Below, in pieces: positions 27,850 to 40,559 of a stretch of 64,000 nt of DNA. The number at the start of each line of letters is the position of its first letter. Positions within the stretch are counted from its first letter, which is position 1. The stretch spans positions 6,002,264 to 6,066,263 of the forward strand of contig OW386559.1 of assembly GCA_936435175.1 (NCBI GenBank), in the 5' to 3' direction. The translations under genes and the position numbers were made by a program. The stretch is from Glyphotaelius pellucidus. Taxonomy: Eukaryota > Arthropoda > Insecta > Trichoptera > Limnephilidae. Under the pieces are notes generated by a model. That model made no database searches. It saw nothing but the letters and a program-made list of their open reading frames with translations, and was not told the origin of the DNA.

Positions 27850-28930
27850 GAATACGGAGTACCGCCGCCCCGGCAACCATTAACTAGATAATCAACACCT
27901 TTGCCATAGGTCGCCTCAAGCGGTTCGTTACGTTTGGTGACTAAGCAGGGGTGCCCGGGTTCCTAGGGTGAGGTTTGTCCAGGTCTTGGCGGCGAATGCT
28001 TCTGCCTACCTGCTGCGTGGCGGGCCGGATCAGGAGAGCTTGGTTGAGGGAGGCATTTTGACACTTTCGGCCGGACTCTAGCCCGGAAGCTACCGGGGTG
28101 TCGCCGCCGCGCGCAGGGTCTAGCAGCAAAAACCCACGGAGCGGGTTTTTAACTGCTATACGAATGTCGCGGATTAGATGGACATATGAATCCATCTTTC
28201 CCACTGCATTGCAAGGCGATTGGTTGAAAGAGGAATTTAAGAACCTGACTTCGAGTACATCTCAAGTACTATCATAATTAAATTTCACATCTCAAGTACC
28301 TACATCATAATTAAATTTTTATGCGAACTAGTGGTCACCCAATGGTCGAAATTCGAACATAATTAATTTAAAGTGTAATAAATAAATGTAAAAAAACATT
28401 ACACATTAAATTAATTATGTTCGAATTTCGACCATTGGGCGAACATTGGTTCACAATAAAATTTAATTATGATGTAGGTACTAGAGATGTGAAATTGAAT
28501 TATGATAGTACTTGAGATGTACTCGAAGTCGGGTTCTTAAATTCCTCTTTCAACCAATCGCCTTACAATGCAGAAGAAGATATGGATTCATATGTCCATC
28601 TAATCCACGACATTTGTATAGCAGTAAAAAACCCGCTCCGTGGGTTTTTGCTGCTAGGCCCTGCGCGTGGTGGCGACACCCCGGTAGCCTCTGGGGAGAG
28701 AGTCCAGCTGGAAAGGTCAAAATGCCTCCCTCAACCAAGCTCTCTTGATCCGGCCCGCCATGCAGCAGGTGGGCAGACGCATCCGCCGCCAAGACCTGTA
28801 CAAACCTCACCCCATGAACCCGGGCACCCCTGCTAGTCACCAAACGTAACGAACCACTTTAGGTGACCTATGGCAGAGGTGTTGGTTATCCTTTAAATGA
28901 TTCCCGGTGCGGCGGTACCCAAGCTCCCAA
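27850..28930. repeat. Palindromic module G, about 540-bp arms
   Basis: Arms 27850-28385 and 28395-28930 are near-perfect inverted copies with almost no spacer. From outside in: shared module, GTCCAGGTCTTGGCGGCG, a stretch with the hairpin AACCCACGGAGCGGGTTTTT, TAGATGGACATATGAATCCA, and an AT-rich centre. A half copy is at 30620-30830. Confidence 0.75.
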
Positions 28931-29026
28931 GCTAACTTGAAATGACCTAAGCCATTTTTGGTCCGAATAGCCATGTACTTCCCCACCGGCCTCTCTCCAT
29001 CTCCTTCCGGGGGGGGTGGGGGTAGA

Positions 29027-29108
29027 CTGAATGCTGTAGAAATGATATCCCCGAGGCGTATGTGTGGTGAAACCATGTATGATCGTGTGAGAGATGAGGA
29101 GATTATTT
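29027..29108 (+). pseudogene. Small LINE reverse-transcriptase remnant
   Basis: Reads LNAVEMISPRRMCGETMYDR, the C-terminal RT motif of RTE/BovB-like LINEs (usual form NAVEMR.LR.MCG); the same motif is found reversed at 61958-62130. Short, no flanking coding. Confidence 0.55.
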
Positions 29109-29850
29109 GATGATAGCCAACCTCCGAAAAGAAGATTTACCATAAGAAGAACATAATTGTATAAAGATTTGCAGCCTGCAGGGTGAAGATTTATTGATTA
29201 TAGCCAACGTCCGATCAGAAAATAAAACAGAAGAAGAAGATAATAATAAGATTTGTTCCCGATACCCGGATTCATGGGTGAGGTTTGTCCGGGTCTTGGC
29301 GGCGGATGCGTCTGCCCACCAGCTGCATGGCAGGCCGGATCGGAAAAGAGTGGTTGAGGGAGTTCCTTTGACTTCTCTAGCCGTACTCTCTCGGAACTTC
29401 GCAGTGGGAGGCATGAATTTATACGTCCGTCACTCCTGAACACACTGACCCCCAGATTCCTACCCATCCCTAATACCCTTTGCCTTCTCAGAACTTCCTT
29501 TACTTCCTTTTCTAAAAAAGACCCTCCACACAGCATCCCCAAAGATGACATAGGCCTTGAGGAGAATTATTTTCCTTGATATTTCATAATAAAATGTTTA
29601 TATTATATTAAATATTTATACAATATATTATTAGATTTTAGTAAACCTATTTAAACTATTGTGTGAAATATTGAAACTAAAAACAAATCTGAATACCTTC
29701 TAAAGCAGCCAAAAAAAAAATAAGAAAGTGAAACTTGTGTTTCAACTTGTGTGTAAACAAACTTGTCACGACATAAGCAGACAACGATCACGTGAAACCA
29801 ATCCAAATAACATTCAAAACGTCACAATGAACGCGTGATCGAAGAACGTT
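29100..29850 (+). repeat. Repeat F, unit 1
   Basis: Matches 44460-45270 along most of its length: TAGCCAACCTCCGA, AGATTTGTTCCC, GTTTGTCCGGGTCTTGGC, GACCCCCAGATTCCTACCCATCCC, AAAGATGAC.(T/A)AGGCCTTGAGG and a CACGTGA-rich tail. A frame of about 85 codons on the - strand is kept across copies. Confidence 0.65.
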
Positions 29851-30059
29851 CTTCCCCGTTTGAAATTTTGAGAGTGCACTTGGTATCTATTTGACTTTAT
29901 AGTAATATTTGCAGAAATATCACGAGTCCACCGAGAGAATTTAGAGATTTTAATTTTGGATATTACATTATTTGTGAGAATTTAATTGCGCATATTATAA
30001 ATATTATATTTGTGTAATATTACTTCACATTACAGAGTTTTTTTTAATGTGACTACCGG

Positions 30060-30240
30060 ACAAGAGCCTCAACTGCTCCCGCCTGGAGCCAGTGAGACTA
30101 TGGCATCCCCAATTGGGTTATATTGTGAGGCTGGGGGGGGGGGGAAGGAGATGGAGAGAGGACGGTGAGAAAGTACCTGGCTATTCGGACCTAGTCACCA
30201 AAAAGGCTAAAGTCATTTCAAGTTAGCTTGGGAGTTTGGG
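30060..30240 (+). repeat. Repeat E, unit 1
   Basis: Opposite orientation to 11085-11245 and 56765-56900: GGAGCCAGTGAGACTATGGC, TTGTGAGGCTGGGGGG, TACCTGGCTATTCGGACCTAG. The last motif also occurs at 43670. Confidence 0.6.
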
Positions 30241-30619
30241 TACCGCCGTCCCGAGAACCATTTATTTGATAACCAATACCTGTGCTTTAGACCACCTCAG
30301 GGGGGGGTTGGTAGAGATGAATAATTGTAAATGAGTAATTCCAATTTGGGTACACGTAATACGGGATACCGCCGCCCGGGGAACCGCCGCCCCGGGAATT
30401 CAATAACCAACACCTCTGCCATAGGTCACCCGGGCACCCCTGCTTAGTCACCAAACGTAACGAACCGCTTGAGGTGACCTATGGCAGAGGTGTTGGCTTT
30501 GTCTTTAACTTTGGTTGGTTGTTCTTCTGTTTTTAACTTTTATGCGTCTAAAAAGCAAAATTCTTTTATTGCTCCATCAATCTAATATTTTTTAAAATTA
30601 TGCATAAAAAACATTAAAT

Positions 30620-30830
30620 CAAAAAAAAAACATTACACATTAAATTAATTATGATCGAATTTCGACCATTGGGCGACCACTATTTCACATTAAAATTTAA
30701 TTATGATGTAGGTACTCGAGATGTGAAATTTAATTATGATAGTACTTGAGATGTACTCGAAGTCGGGTTCTTAAATTCCTCTTTCAACCAATCGCCTTGC
30801 AATGCAGTGGGAGAGATGGATTTATATGTT
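30620..30830 (+). repeat. Half copy of module G
   Basis: Matches the right arm centre-proximal part of 28395-28600 (ATTAATTATG.TCGAATTTCGACCATTGGG to CAATCGCCTTGCAATGCAG), then passes into satellite B. Confidence 0.65.
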
Positions 30831-32700
30831 CATCTAGTCCTTGGACTTGTAAAATTTGTTCACTTTCATATTTTTCAATTTCGGAGTAAAACTATAGATT
30901 TGCATACAAATCAAATCCACACCGCCCACCCATCACAGATTTTTTTCCTTATATTTTATATATATATTTTAATTAATCGTAAATCGAACTTGCGACTTCT
31001 GAATTCTTAGTCAAGGAACATTAAGCAACGCATTTTCGTAAAATAGTACAAATTTATCAAAAAAAAATTTACTTACTCACGCCATAATATGATCTTGCGA
31101 CTTCTGAATTCTTAGCTGAGAAGTTGGTTATCCGATAAATGGTTCCCGGGGCGGCGGTACCCCGTATGACATTTACCCAAATTGGAATTACTCAAAATGC
31201 AAATCTATAGTTTAACTACGAAATTGAAAAATATGAAAGAGAACAAATTTTATTTCGGAGTAAAACTATAGATTTGCATACAAATCAAATCCACACCACC
31301 CGCCCATCACAGATTTTCTTCCTTATATTTTATGTATATTTTTTAATTAATCGTAAATCGAACTTGCGACTTCTGAATTCTTAGTCAAGGATCGTAAAGC
31401 GACGCATTATCGAAAATAATACAAATTTTTCAAAAAAAAATTACTTGCGCACACCATAATTTGATCTTGCGACTTCTGAATTCTTAGCTGAGAAGTTGGT
31501 TATCCGATAAATGGTTCCCGGGGCGGCGGTACCCCGTATTACATAAACCCAAATCGGAATTGCTCAAAATGCAAATAAATAGTTTTACTCCGAAATTATG
31601 AATATGAAAGAGAACAAATTTTATTTCGGAGTAAAACCATATATTTGCATACAAATCAAATCCACTTTATGTATATTTTTTAATTAATCGTTAATCGAAC
31701 TTGTGACTTCTGAATTCTTAGTCAAGGATCGTAAAGCGACGCATTATCGAAAATAATACAAATTTTTCAAAAAAAAATTACTTGCGCACACCATAATTTG
31801 AACTTGCGACTTCTGAATTCTTAGTCAAGGATCGTTAAGAAACGCATTATCGTAAAATAATACAAATTTATCAAAAAAAAATTACTTGCGCACGCCATAA
31901 TTTGAACTTGCGACTTCTGAATTCTTAGTCAAGGATCGTAAAGCAACTTATAGTCGTAAAATAATACAAACCTATAAAAAAATGTACTTACTCACGCCAT
32001 AATTCGATCTTGCGACTTCTGAATTCTTAGCTGAGAAGTTGGTTATCCGATAAATGGTTCCCGGGGTGGCGGTACACAGTATGACATGTACCCAAATTGG
32101 AATTACTCAAAATGCAAATCTATAGTTTTACTCCGAAATTGAAAAATATGAAAGAGAACAAATTTTATTTCGGAGTAAAACTATAGATTTGCATACAAAT
32201 CAAATCCATACCGCCCGCCCATCACAGATTTTCTTCCTTATACTTATGTATATTTTTTTAATTAACCGTAAATCGAACTTGCGACTTCTGAATTCTTAGT
32301 CAAGGAACGTTAAGCAACGCATTATCGAAAATTATACAAATTTATCAAAAAAAAATGACTTGCGCACACCAAAATTTGAACTTGCGACTTCTGAATTCTT
32401 AGTCAAGGACCGTTCAGAAACGCACTATCGTAAAATTATACAAATTTATCATAAAAAAATTACTTGCGCACGCCATAATTTGAATTTGCGACTTCTGAAT
32501 TCTTAGTCAAGGATCGTAAAGCGACGCATTATCGAAAATAATTCGACTTCTGAATTCTTAGTCAATGATCGTAAAGCAACTTGTTGTCGTAAAATAATAC
32601 AAACTTATAAAAAAAAATGAACTTACTCACGCCATAATTTGATCTTGCGACTTCTGAATTCTTAGCTGAGTAGTTGGTTATCCGATAAATGGTTCCCGGG
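30830..32700 (+). repeat. Satellite B array, unit 1
   Basis: Tandem monomers of about 104 bp (GCGACTTCTGAATTCTTAG, ACGCATTATCG, ATAATACAAATTT, TACTTGCGCAC.CCATAATTTGA), alternating with a longer segment that contains the shared module and an inverted repeat TTTTACTCCGAAATTG/CGGAGTAAAAC. Several monomers carry AGCTGAGAAGTTGGTTATCC instead of AGTCAAGGATCGT. Confidence 0.8.
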
Positions 32701-33085
32701 GCGGCGGCACACATACCCGCCCCAGAAATATTGAAAACCCCATTTGGGTGACGGGGCGAGAGAGTTCAACTGGAGATTTCAAAGTAAGGTCTCCCTCAAT
32801 CAGTCTCTCCCGATCCGACCCGCCACGTTTGAACCCGGACACCAATCACTTGGGGTGACCTATGGCAGATCTACTTCACCAAAAACGGCTAAAGTCATTT
32901 CAAGTTAGCTTGGGTTACCGCCGAGATATGGTAGCGGTAGAAGTGAAACCTTCAGAAAACTTAAGTAGACAATTTTCATCATTGAAATAATTTTTTAATC
33001 CTAAGATGCTGTTTCGGGGATCTTTTTAGAAAGGGAATAAGACGGTAGTTTTGTAAATTCTGGGACGCTGTCCCCCCCCCTCGGG
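32700..33085. repeat. Junction between satellite B and left arm, unit 1
   Basis: Matches 48560-48990 in unit 3 (CACATACCCGCCCCAGAAATATTG, AAAAACGGCTAAAGTCATTTC, ACCTTCAGAAAACTTAAGTAG, AAGACGGTAGTTTTGTAAATTCTGGGACGCTG). The same order in both units supports a common unit plan. Confidence 0.65.
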
Positions 33086-33520
33086 TGTCCTATGGCAGAG
33101 GTTGGTTTTCCACTAAATGGTTCCCGGGGCGGTGGTATAATTGATATGGCCTCCTTCATTCACTCATCACTCACTCAAATTGATTCTCCCTGCATGTCCT
33201 TTACCGTGCTTCCCGTTCTCTTCCACCTTCCCCGCCTTCCCCCTCCCTCGTCTCTTCCCTCTCCGTGAAATTTTTTGCCGCATTTCGTACTACCGAAAAT
33301 ATTTATTGTCAAATAATAATAATAGATAATTTAGAGTATGTAGCAGCCCTGAAATAATCTCACAACTCTGTGGCAGCCCTAGAACGCGCCATTATATATC
33401 GGATCAACACATCAACAGTAAAACTCCATATAGGTACATGTTTTTTATGACCAATCAGAAGGCTTCCTTCACAACCTCTCTGATTGGTCATTTAAATCGG
33501 ATCAGCAAAAGAACTATGTG
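33085..33520 (-). repeat. Left arm, unit 1 (truncated at its end)
   Basis: Inverted relative to the right arm: shared module, CATTCACTC repeats, pyrimidine-rich tract, CCGAAAATATTTATTGTC, AGAACGCGCC, then ATCGGATCAGC. It passes without a (TA)n centre straight into the unit 2 right arm. Confidence 0.7.
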
Positions 33521-33527
33521 GAGCATA

Positions 33528-34081
33528 CATATGTGGATCCTTATGGATCAACTTAAGTCATCGAGATTTTGCTGTAAGCCACGCCCATTTTTCGGTGGCA
33601 TATACATTTTACACGTTTTGTCTATGTTGATCTTATATAATGACCAATCAGAGATGGAAGCATTCTGATTGGTCATAAAAAACATGTACCTATATGGAAC
33701 ATTACTGTTAATTCGTTGATCTAGTATATATTGCGCGTTCCAGGGCTACGACACAGTTGTGAGATTATTGCAGGGCTGCCACATACTCTAAATTATGTAT
33801 TATTATTATTTGACAATAAATATTTTCGGTATTACGAAATGCGGCAAAAATTTTACGGAGAGGAAAAAGACGAGGGAGGGGGAAGGCGGGAAAGGTGTAA
33901 GGGAACGGGGCGCACGGGAAAGGACATGCAGAGAGAATTAGAAATTAGGGGGGGAATAGAAATTGCTTAAGTAAGGACTAATTGAATGATAATAAATGAG
34001 GAATTACAATTTGGGAATACAGGGTACCGCCACCCCGGGAACCATTGACTGGAAAACCAACACCTCTGCCATAGGTCACCC
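33528..34081 (+). repeat. Right arm, unit 2 (start missing)
   Basis: Begins at CATACATATGTGGATCC; otherwise matches 26560-27060. The missing outer 120 bases and (TA)n indicate a deletion at the unit 1/2 junction. Confidence 0.7.
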
Positions 34082-34640
34082 CAGGGGGGGGGGAAGTGGA
34101 GTAGGGGGGAAGAGGGGAGGGGGGGGTAGGGGTGGTATGGAGGGAGTGTAGGGAGGAGTGAAGGGGGTGTAGGGGGGGGTGAAGAAATAGCTTTAGTAAG
34201 GACTAATTGTATAATTGTAGACGAGTAATTCCATGGGAGTGGGAAGGGCGGGGATGGGTGGTGGGGGAGGGGGGTAGGGGGTGGCGGTAGGGAGGGGGTA
34301 GGGGGGGGGGGTGAAGAAATGAATTAAGTAAGGAATAATTGTATAATTGTAGACCAAGAATTGCAGGGGACTGGGAAGGGCGGGGGGGTATCAATCTTAG
34401 AATACGGAGTACCGCCTCCCCGGGATCCATTAACTGGTTAACCAACACCTCTGCCATAGGTCACCTCAAGAAGATCGTTGCGTTTGGTGACTAAGCAGGG
34501 GTGCCCGGGTTCATGGGGTGAAGTTTGTCCAGGTCTTGGCGGCGGATGCGTCTGGCCACCTGCGACGTGGCGGACCGGGTCAAAAACGTTTGGTTGAGGG
34601 AGGCATTTTAACCTTTTGAGCCTGACTCTCTCGACCCATC
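34081..34640. repeat. G-rich tracts, unit 2
   Basis: Long G runs (GGGGAGGGGGGGGTAGGGG, GGGGGAGGGGGGTAGGGGG), then a shared module at 34420 and the GTCTTGGCGGCGGATGCGTC segment. Confidence 0.65.
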
Positions 34641-37570
34641 GACTTGCAGCTCTGGCCCTATGGCACTAAACAGACTGAAATTTTGGATTCTTACTTAAAA
34701 GCACAATCTGTACAAGAATCAATCAAAAAAAATCTTCCAAAAGTATCTCATCGTTCGTAGGTATTAGTTTTTACACTTGCGATCGGTCACAACTTTGGCC
34801 CTATGGCACCAAACAGATTGAAATTTTGAATTCTTACTTATAAGCACGGTCTGTACAAGAATCAATAAAAAAATCTTCCAAAAGTATAATTTTACTAACG
34901 AGAGTTTTACGCTGTATATATTAGTTTTTTTTAGCAAATACTCAATAATTTGGGCCATCATCCACCAAACAGACTGAAATTTTGGATTCTTACTATAAAG
35001 CACGGTCTGTACAAGAATCAATCAAAAAATCTTCCAAAAGTATAGTTGTTAGAAAACTCTTCGTTTTTCAGGGCACTTTTTACACTTGGAATCGGTCACA
35101 ACTCTAGCCCTATGGCACCAAACACACTGAAATTTTGGATTCTTACTTCAGAGCACGGTTTGTACACGAATCAATAAAAAAATCTTCCAAAAGTATAATT
35201 TTACTAACGAGAGTTTTAAGCTGTATATAAGTTGTTTTTTTTTTTAGCAAATACTCAATAATTTGGGCCATCATCCACCAAACAGACTGAAATTTTGGAT
35301 TCTTACCTAAAAGCTTGGTCCGTACAAGAATCAACCAAAAATCTTCCAAAAGTATAGTTTTAAGAAAACTCATCGTTTGGAGATATTTGTTTTTACACTT
35401 GCGATCGGTCACAACTTTGGCCCTATGGCACCAAACAGGACGATTATTTTGTATTCTTACTTAAAAGCACAATCTGTACAAGAATCAATCAAAAAAAATC
35501 TTCCAAAAGTATCTCATCGTTCGTAGGTATTAGTTTTTACACTTGCGATCGGTCACAACTTTGGCCCTATGGCACCAAACAGATTGAAATTTTGAATTCT
35601 TACTTATAAGCACGGTCTGTACAAGAATCAATCAAAAAATCTTCCAAAAGTATAATTTTACTAACGAGAGTTTTACGCTGTATATATTAGTTTTTTTTAG
35701 CAAATACTCAATAATTTGGGCCATCATCCACCAAACAGACTGAAATTTTGGATTCTTACTTAAAAGCACGGTCCGTACAAGAACCAATCAAAAAATCTTC
35801 CAAAAGTATAGTTGTTAGAAAACTCGTCGTTTTTCAGGGCACGTTTTACACTTGGAATCGGTCACAACTCTAGCCCTATGGCACCAAACACACTGAAATT
35901 TTGGATTCTTACTTCAGAGCACGGTTTGTACACGAATCAATAAAAAAATCTTCCAAAAGTATAATTTTACTAACGAGAGTTTTACGCTGTATATATTAGT
36001 CTTTTTTAGCAAATACTCAATAATTTGGACCATCATCCACCAAACAGACTGAAATTTTGGATTCTTACTTAAAAGCACGGTCCGTACAAGAATCAATCAA
36101 AAAATCTTCCAAAAGTATAGTTGTTAGAAAACTCATCGTTTTTCAGGGCACGTTTTACACTTGGAATCGGTCACAACTCTAGCCCTATGGCACCAAACAC
36201 ACTGAAATTTTGGATTCTTACTTCAGAGCACGGTTTGTACACGAATCAATAAAAAAATATTCCAAAAGTATAATTTTACTAACGAGAGTTTTAAGCTGTA
36301 TATAAGTTGTTTTTTTTTAGCAAATACTCAATAATTTGGGCCATCATCCACCAAACAGACTGAAATTTTGGATTCTTACCTAAAAGCTTGGTCCGTACAA
36401 GAATCAACCAAAAATCTTCCAAAAGTATAGTTTTAAGAAAACTCATCGTTTGGAGATATTTGTTTTTACACTTGCGATCGGTCACAACTTTGGCCCTATG
36501 GCACCAAACAGGACGATTATTTTGGATTCTTACTTCAGAGCACGGTTTGTACACGAATCAATAAAAAAATCTTCCAAAAGTATAATTTTACTAACGACAG
36601 TTTTACGCTGTATATAAGTTGGTTTTTTTTTAGCAAATACTCAATAATTTGGGCCATCATCCACCAAACAGACTGAAATTTTGGATTCTTACCTAAAAGC
36701 TTGGTCCGTACAAGAATCAATCAAAAATCTTCCAAAATATAGTTTTAAGAAAACTCATCGCTAGGAGATATTTGTTTTTACACTTGCGATCGGTCACAAC
36801 TTTGGCCCTATGGCACCAAACAGGACGATTATTTTTGATTCTTACTTAAAAGCACGGTCTGTACAAGAATCAATCAAAAAAATCTTCCAAAAGAATAGTT
36901 TTTAGAAAACTCATCGTTCGTAGGTATTAGTTTTTACACCTGCGATCGGTCACAACTTTGGCCCTATGGCACCAAATAGATTGAAATTTTGAATTCTTAC
37001 TTATAAGCACGGTTTGTACAAGAATCAATAAAAAAATCTTCCAAAAGTATAATTTTACTAACGAGAGTTTTACGCTGTATATATTAGTTTTTTTTTAGCA
37101 AATACTCAATAATTTGGGCCATCATCCACCAAACAGACTGACATTTTGGATTCTTACTATAAAGCACGGTCTGTACAAGAATCGATCAAAAAATCTTCCA
37201 AAAGTATAGTTTTAAGAAAACTCATCGTTTTTCAGGGCACGTTTTACACTTGGAATCGGTCACAACTCTAGCCCTATGGCACCAAACAGATTGAAATTTT
37301 GAATTCTTACTTAAAGCACGGTCTGTACAATAATCAATCAAAAAATCTTCCAAATATATAGTTGTTAGAAAAATCATCGTTTTTCTGGGCACGTTTTACA
37401 CTTGGAATCGGTCACAACTCTAGCCCTATGGCACCAAACACACTGAAATTTTGGATTCTTACTTTAGAGCACGGTTTGTACACGAATCAATAAAAAAATA
37501 TTCCAAAAGTATAATTTTACTAACGAGAGTTTTACGCTGTATATAAGTTGTTTTTTTTAGCAAATACTCA
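34640..37570 (+). repeat. Satellite C array, about 19 monomers
   Basis: CCAAACA..(C/T)TGAAATTTTG recurs at spacings of about 140-162 bp. Two monomer types alternate: one with CGGTCACAACT(T/C)T.GCCCTATGG, one with ACGAGAGTTTTACGCTGTATAT and AAATACTCAATAATTTGGGCC. A higher-order period of 766 bp links 34781 and 35547. The W/F/I-rich - strand frames inside are by-products. Confidence 0.8.
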
Positions 37571-38345
37571 ATAATTTGGGTTATCCTAGAAAAACTATTA
37601 AGTTATCGATCTGCATAAAAAGAATTAATATCGCATTTCTCTTTTCTTAATATTAAATTTTAAAAAAATATATTTCACTAATGAAAATTGTCTACTTAAG
37701 TTTTCTGAAGGTTTCACTTCTACCGGTACCGAAGGATTTATTTAATTATGTATTTATTCATTATTAATTACTTATTGTACTTAAATAAAATAACTGAGTA
37801 CTAGAATAAATTAATACTAGAAATACTCCGCTTTCTTGTAGTTGGACTCGGACATGTTTCTACATGTTTCCTTGTGTAGAGCCGTCACAAAGAGGAGACC
37901 GAATATACTATCTCATTCTCTCGCAAGGTAACTCCTATTAATGGATGTTTTTGTCTCTTTTTCGCTATTTTTCGTTTCATTGAGTTTCAAATCACAACGG
38001 TGCTAAAGAACTTTTCACTTAAAAAATGTGAACTTTTACTATCGAAAGTTTTACGCTGTATTTAATGTGTTTTGTAAAGCAAATACTCAATAATTTGGGT
38101 TATCCTAAAAAAACTATTAAGTTATCGATCTGCATTAAAAGAATTAATATCGCATTTCTCTTTTCTTAATATTAAATAATAAAAAAATATATTTCACTAA
38201 TGAAAATTGTCTACTTACGTTTTCTGAAGGTTTCACTTCTACCGGTACCGAAGGATTTATTTAATTATGTATTTATTAATTATTAATTACATTTTGTACT
38301 TAAACAAAATAACTTATTACTAGTATAAATTATTACTAGAAATAC
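37570..38345 (+). repeat. Repeat D copies
   Basis: AACTATTAAGTTATCGATCTGCAT, GGTTTCACTTCTACCGGTACCG and TACTAGAAATAC appear at about 37588-37830 and again at 38112-38345. Copies follow satellite C in unit 3 at 43250 and 43790. Confidence 0.7.
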
Positions 38346-38359
38346 ACTAAAAAAAGAAC

Positions 38360-38780
38360 GCAACTTTTGATAGGGTTCTAAATTCACTTCACCTTGTTCT
38401 GAGATATGAGGTGTCAAAGTTTGCAAAGACGATTTCTCATAATCTATTTACCAATTTCTGATTTTGAAGTTGAAATTTGTTTAACGTATTTTAATTGAAC
38501 ATATTTTGAAGGAAAGTATTTAAATATGACGTATATTTACCTTTTTAGAATATACCTAAACATGCAAATAAAACCCTGTACAACCAGCTAAGGCATAATA
38601 ATACATTGCACAAGGTTCTAATTACATTTCACTAATGCAATTCCAAGCTACGTCCTATTTAAATATTTTCCATTTAAATACGATAAACTAAAATTGTTAA
38701 ATAGATTACGAAAATTCGTCTTTGGAAACTTAGAAACCTTAGAAAATGATAGAGGAGACACAGTTAGAACCCTATCCAAA
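38360..38780. mobile_element. Foldback/MITE-like element
   Basis: GATAGGGTTCTAA (38369-38381) and TTAGAACCCTATC (38764-38776) are inverted, and similarity continues inward (CAAAGACGATTTCTCATAATCTATTT against AAATAGATTACGAAAATTCGTCTTTG). A further TTAGAACCCTAT end lies at about 39024. No coding. Confidence 0.6.
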
Positions 38781-39740
38781 TAAAGTGACGAACCATAATG
38801 CGCCTCTTATTTAAGATCAACTGTCAGATACAAGAAAAATAGAGAGTGTAAGTGTAGTGAGAATGTAAAATGAATTATTATTGAAAATGCTTGATGTTAG
38901 AACTTCGTCATACACATATCAACGAAAATACAACACGGATGGTTCTGAAAATTATTTTGGGTATAGAAATGAGCAAAAAAAAATGCTTTGGCAATCAAAG
39001 GTCATTTTTGAAAAAAATGTCAGTTAGAACCCTATTCAAATGAGGCGACGAAATATCGGCAAGGCAAGGTAAAACATGTCGGTTCTTTGTTGGAGCGGAT
39101 GTAAACAAACGATCTGCGTCATCGCGTTATCACGTGATCGACACGTGATGACGCGATGGTAGCCGATAACCCTAACCTAAGGTAACCTATTAAACCCTTC
39201 AAAATTTTGGCGTATTTTTCAGATGGTCAAAATCTTTCCGCTTTACAATGAAATGCAAATAAATGGAATATTTCTGAACATATCCCAAAACTAAAAACTG
39301 TTTTTAAAGGTCATGAAACACGCTTTCAAATTTTTTTAGTTAAAAATAAACATATAATTTTTTAAATATAAAAATTTGTCATGCAAACATAAAAAAGTTT
39401 AAAAAATGGCTCACCTCACGCTTTTTCTAACTAAAATTACAAATAATGAAAAAAAATAAACACATACATATTTTCTTAGACAAATGTATTGTTTACGTTA
39501 CTGTCACCTCATTTTTGGTCTTTTCGTATAAAAATAATTGATAAAAAATTATCAAAATTATTAGGTTAGTTACTAGGTATTTAAATGTTATGTTAATTAT
39601 TTTAATCGCACGTGTTATGCCGAATATGTGTAAATAAATAAATATGGTTAACTTATTTTTAAGGCATTATTTTGTTAAAAATACTAGCTGGTTCCCGGCA
39701 CGCGTTGCAATGCCATTCAAAGAAATGAATTGTTTCTCCC
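38781..39740. other. AT-rich unit 2 sequence with 17-bp-arm palindrome
   Basis: No coding. Contains inverted arms at 39120-39136 and 39142-39158 (CATCGCGTTATCACGTG, one mismatch) around a five-base loop. The following CCTAACCTAA is too short to be telomeric. Confidence 0.5.
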
Positions 39741-40095
39741 TGCACGTCCATTCGCTTGCGTCCCCGTTCTTAGTTGAACCCGGCATGCGTTGCAATACCA
39801 CTTAAATAAAGATATTGTTTCTCCCTGAGTGTTTTTTTCAATTCGTCCCCGTTCCCCTACCCCCCCCCCCCCCCTCCTCTTCCCCTCTTGCGATCCCCCT
39901 CCACCTTCTTCGCTTTTCGCACTCCCCTTTTCCACTTCGCTCCGTCCGCGACCCCCCCCCCCCCTCCGTTGTCCACTTTCCCGACTTCCCCCCTCCATCG
40001 ACCCTTTCTCCCGCGAATCTTTCCCCCTTCATTCCCGTCCGCCAGTCCCGGATTCCCCTCCCCCTCCCACCTACCCTCCCTGCCGCTAAAATACA
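39740..40095. repeat. C-rich low-complexity tract
   Basis: Runs of C with CCTCC and TTCCC; yields overlapping Pro-rich and Gly/Arg-rich frames on both strands that carry no domain. AGTTGAACCCGGCATGCGTTGCAATACCA repeats a segment just upstream (about 39690). Confidence 0.7.
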
Positions 40096-40559
40096 TGATA
40101 TACACTCACTTTTCCAAACAACTTGTGCACCACTTACTATTTTTTTATAGTAATTTCATAAAACCAGAGCTCACCAGTGTACATAGAAACACTCTTCTGC
40201 TAAAATTTAAAGTTCTGTAGAAATTTTGAGTAAATCCATTTATTACTTTCCAAGATTAGCGAACGCAAACATACGGAACCAAAATTTTTATATTTATAGA
40301 TTTTCGTTATATTAAACTAATATTTTATGACTTAAGTTTGTAAAATTATTGTTTCAAAATTGTCTTTCATTTATATCGCCCTCTTCGATTTGAAATTTAT
40401 GTAATTAATTTCAATTTATGTCATTTTTTTCTTTAAGAACAAAAAATGTTTTTTAAAATGTGGTTTACTGTGTTCTATACATTCAGTGTCATTGAAAAAA
40501 GCGGTTTCACGACGGTTGGTCCGGCGACAATTTATCCTCCGACAATTGGTCAGCCGATA

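Noticed and set aside
28512..29551. Independent genes in modules F and G
   Set aside because: Short frames in repeated DNA; the one conserved frame is reported as a finding, not as a gene.
34764..36720. Repeated - strand frames with KNPKFQSVWWMMAQIIEYL
   Set aside because: By-product of satellite C monomers; frames break with monomer length changes and no start or domain is consistent.
39160..39185. Telomere-like CCTAACCTAA
   Set aside because: Only two units of the insect TTAGG-type repeat; too short.
39717..40150. Overlapping Pro-rich and Gly/Arg-rich frames on both strands
   Set aside because: Low-complexity C-rich DNA, open in several frames at once.
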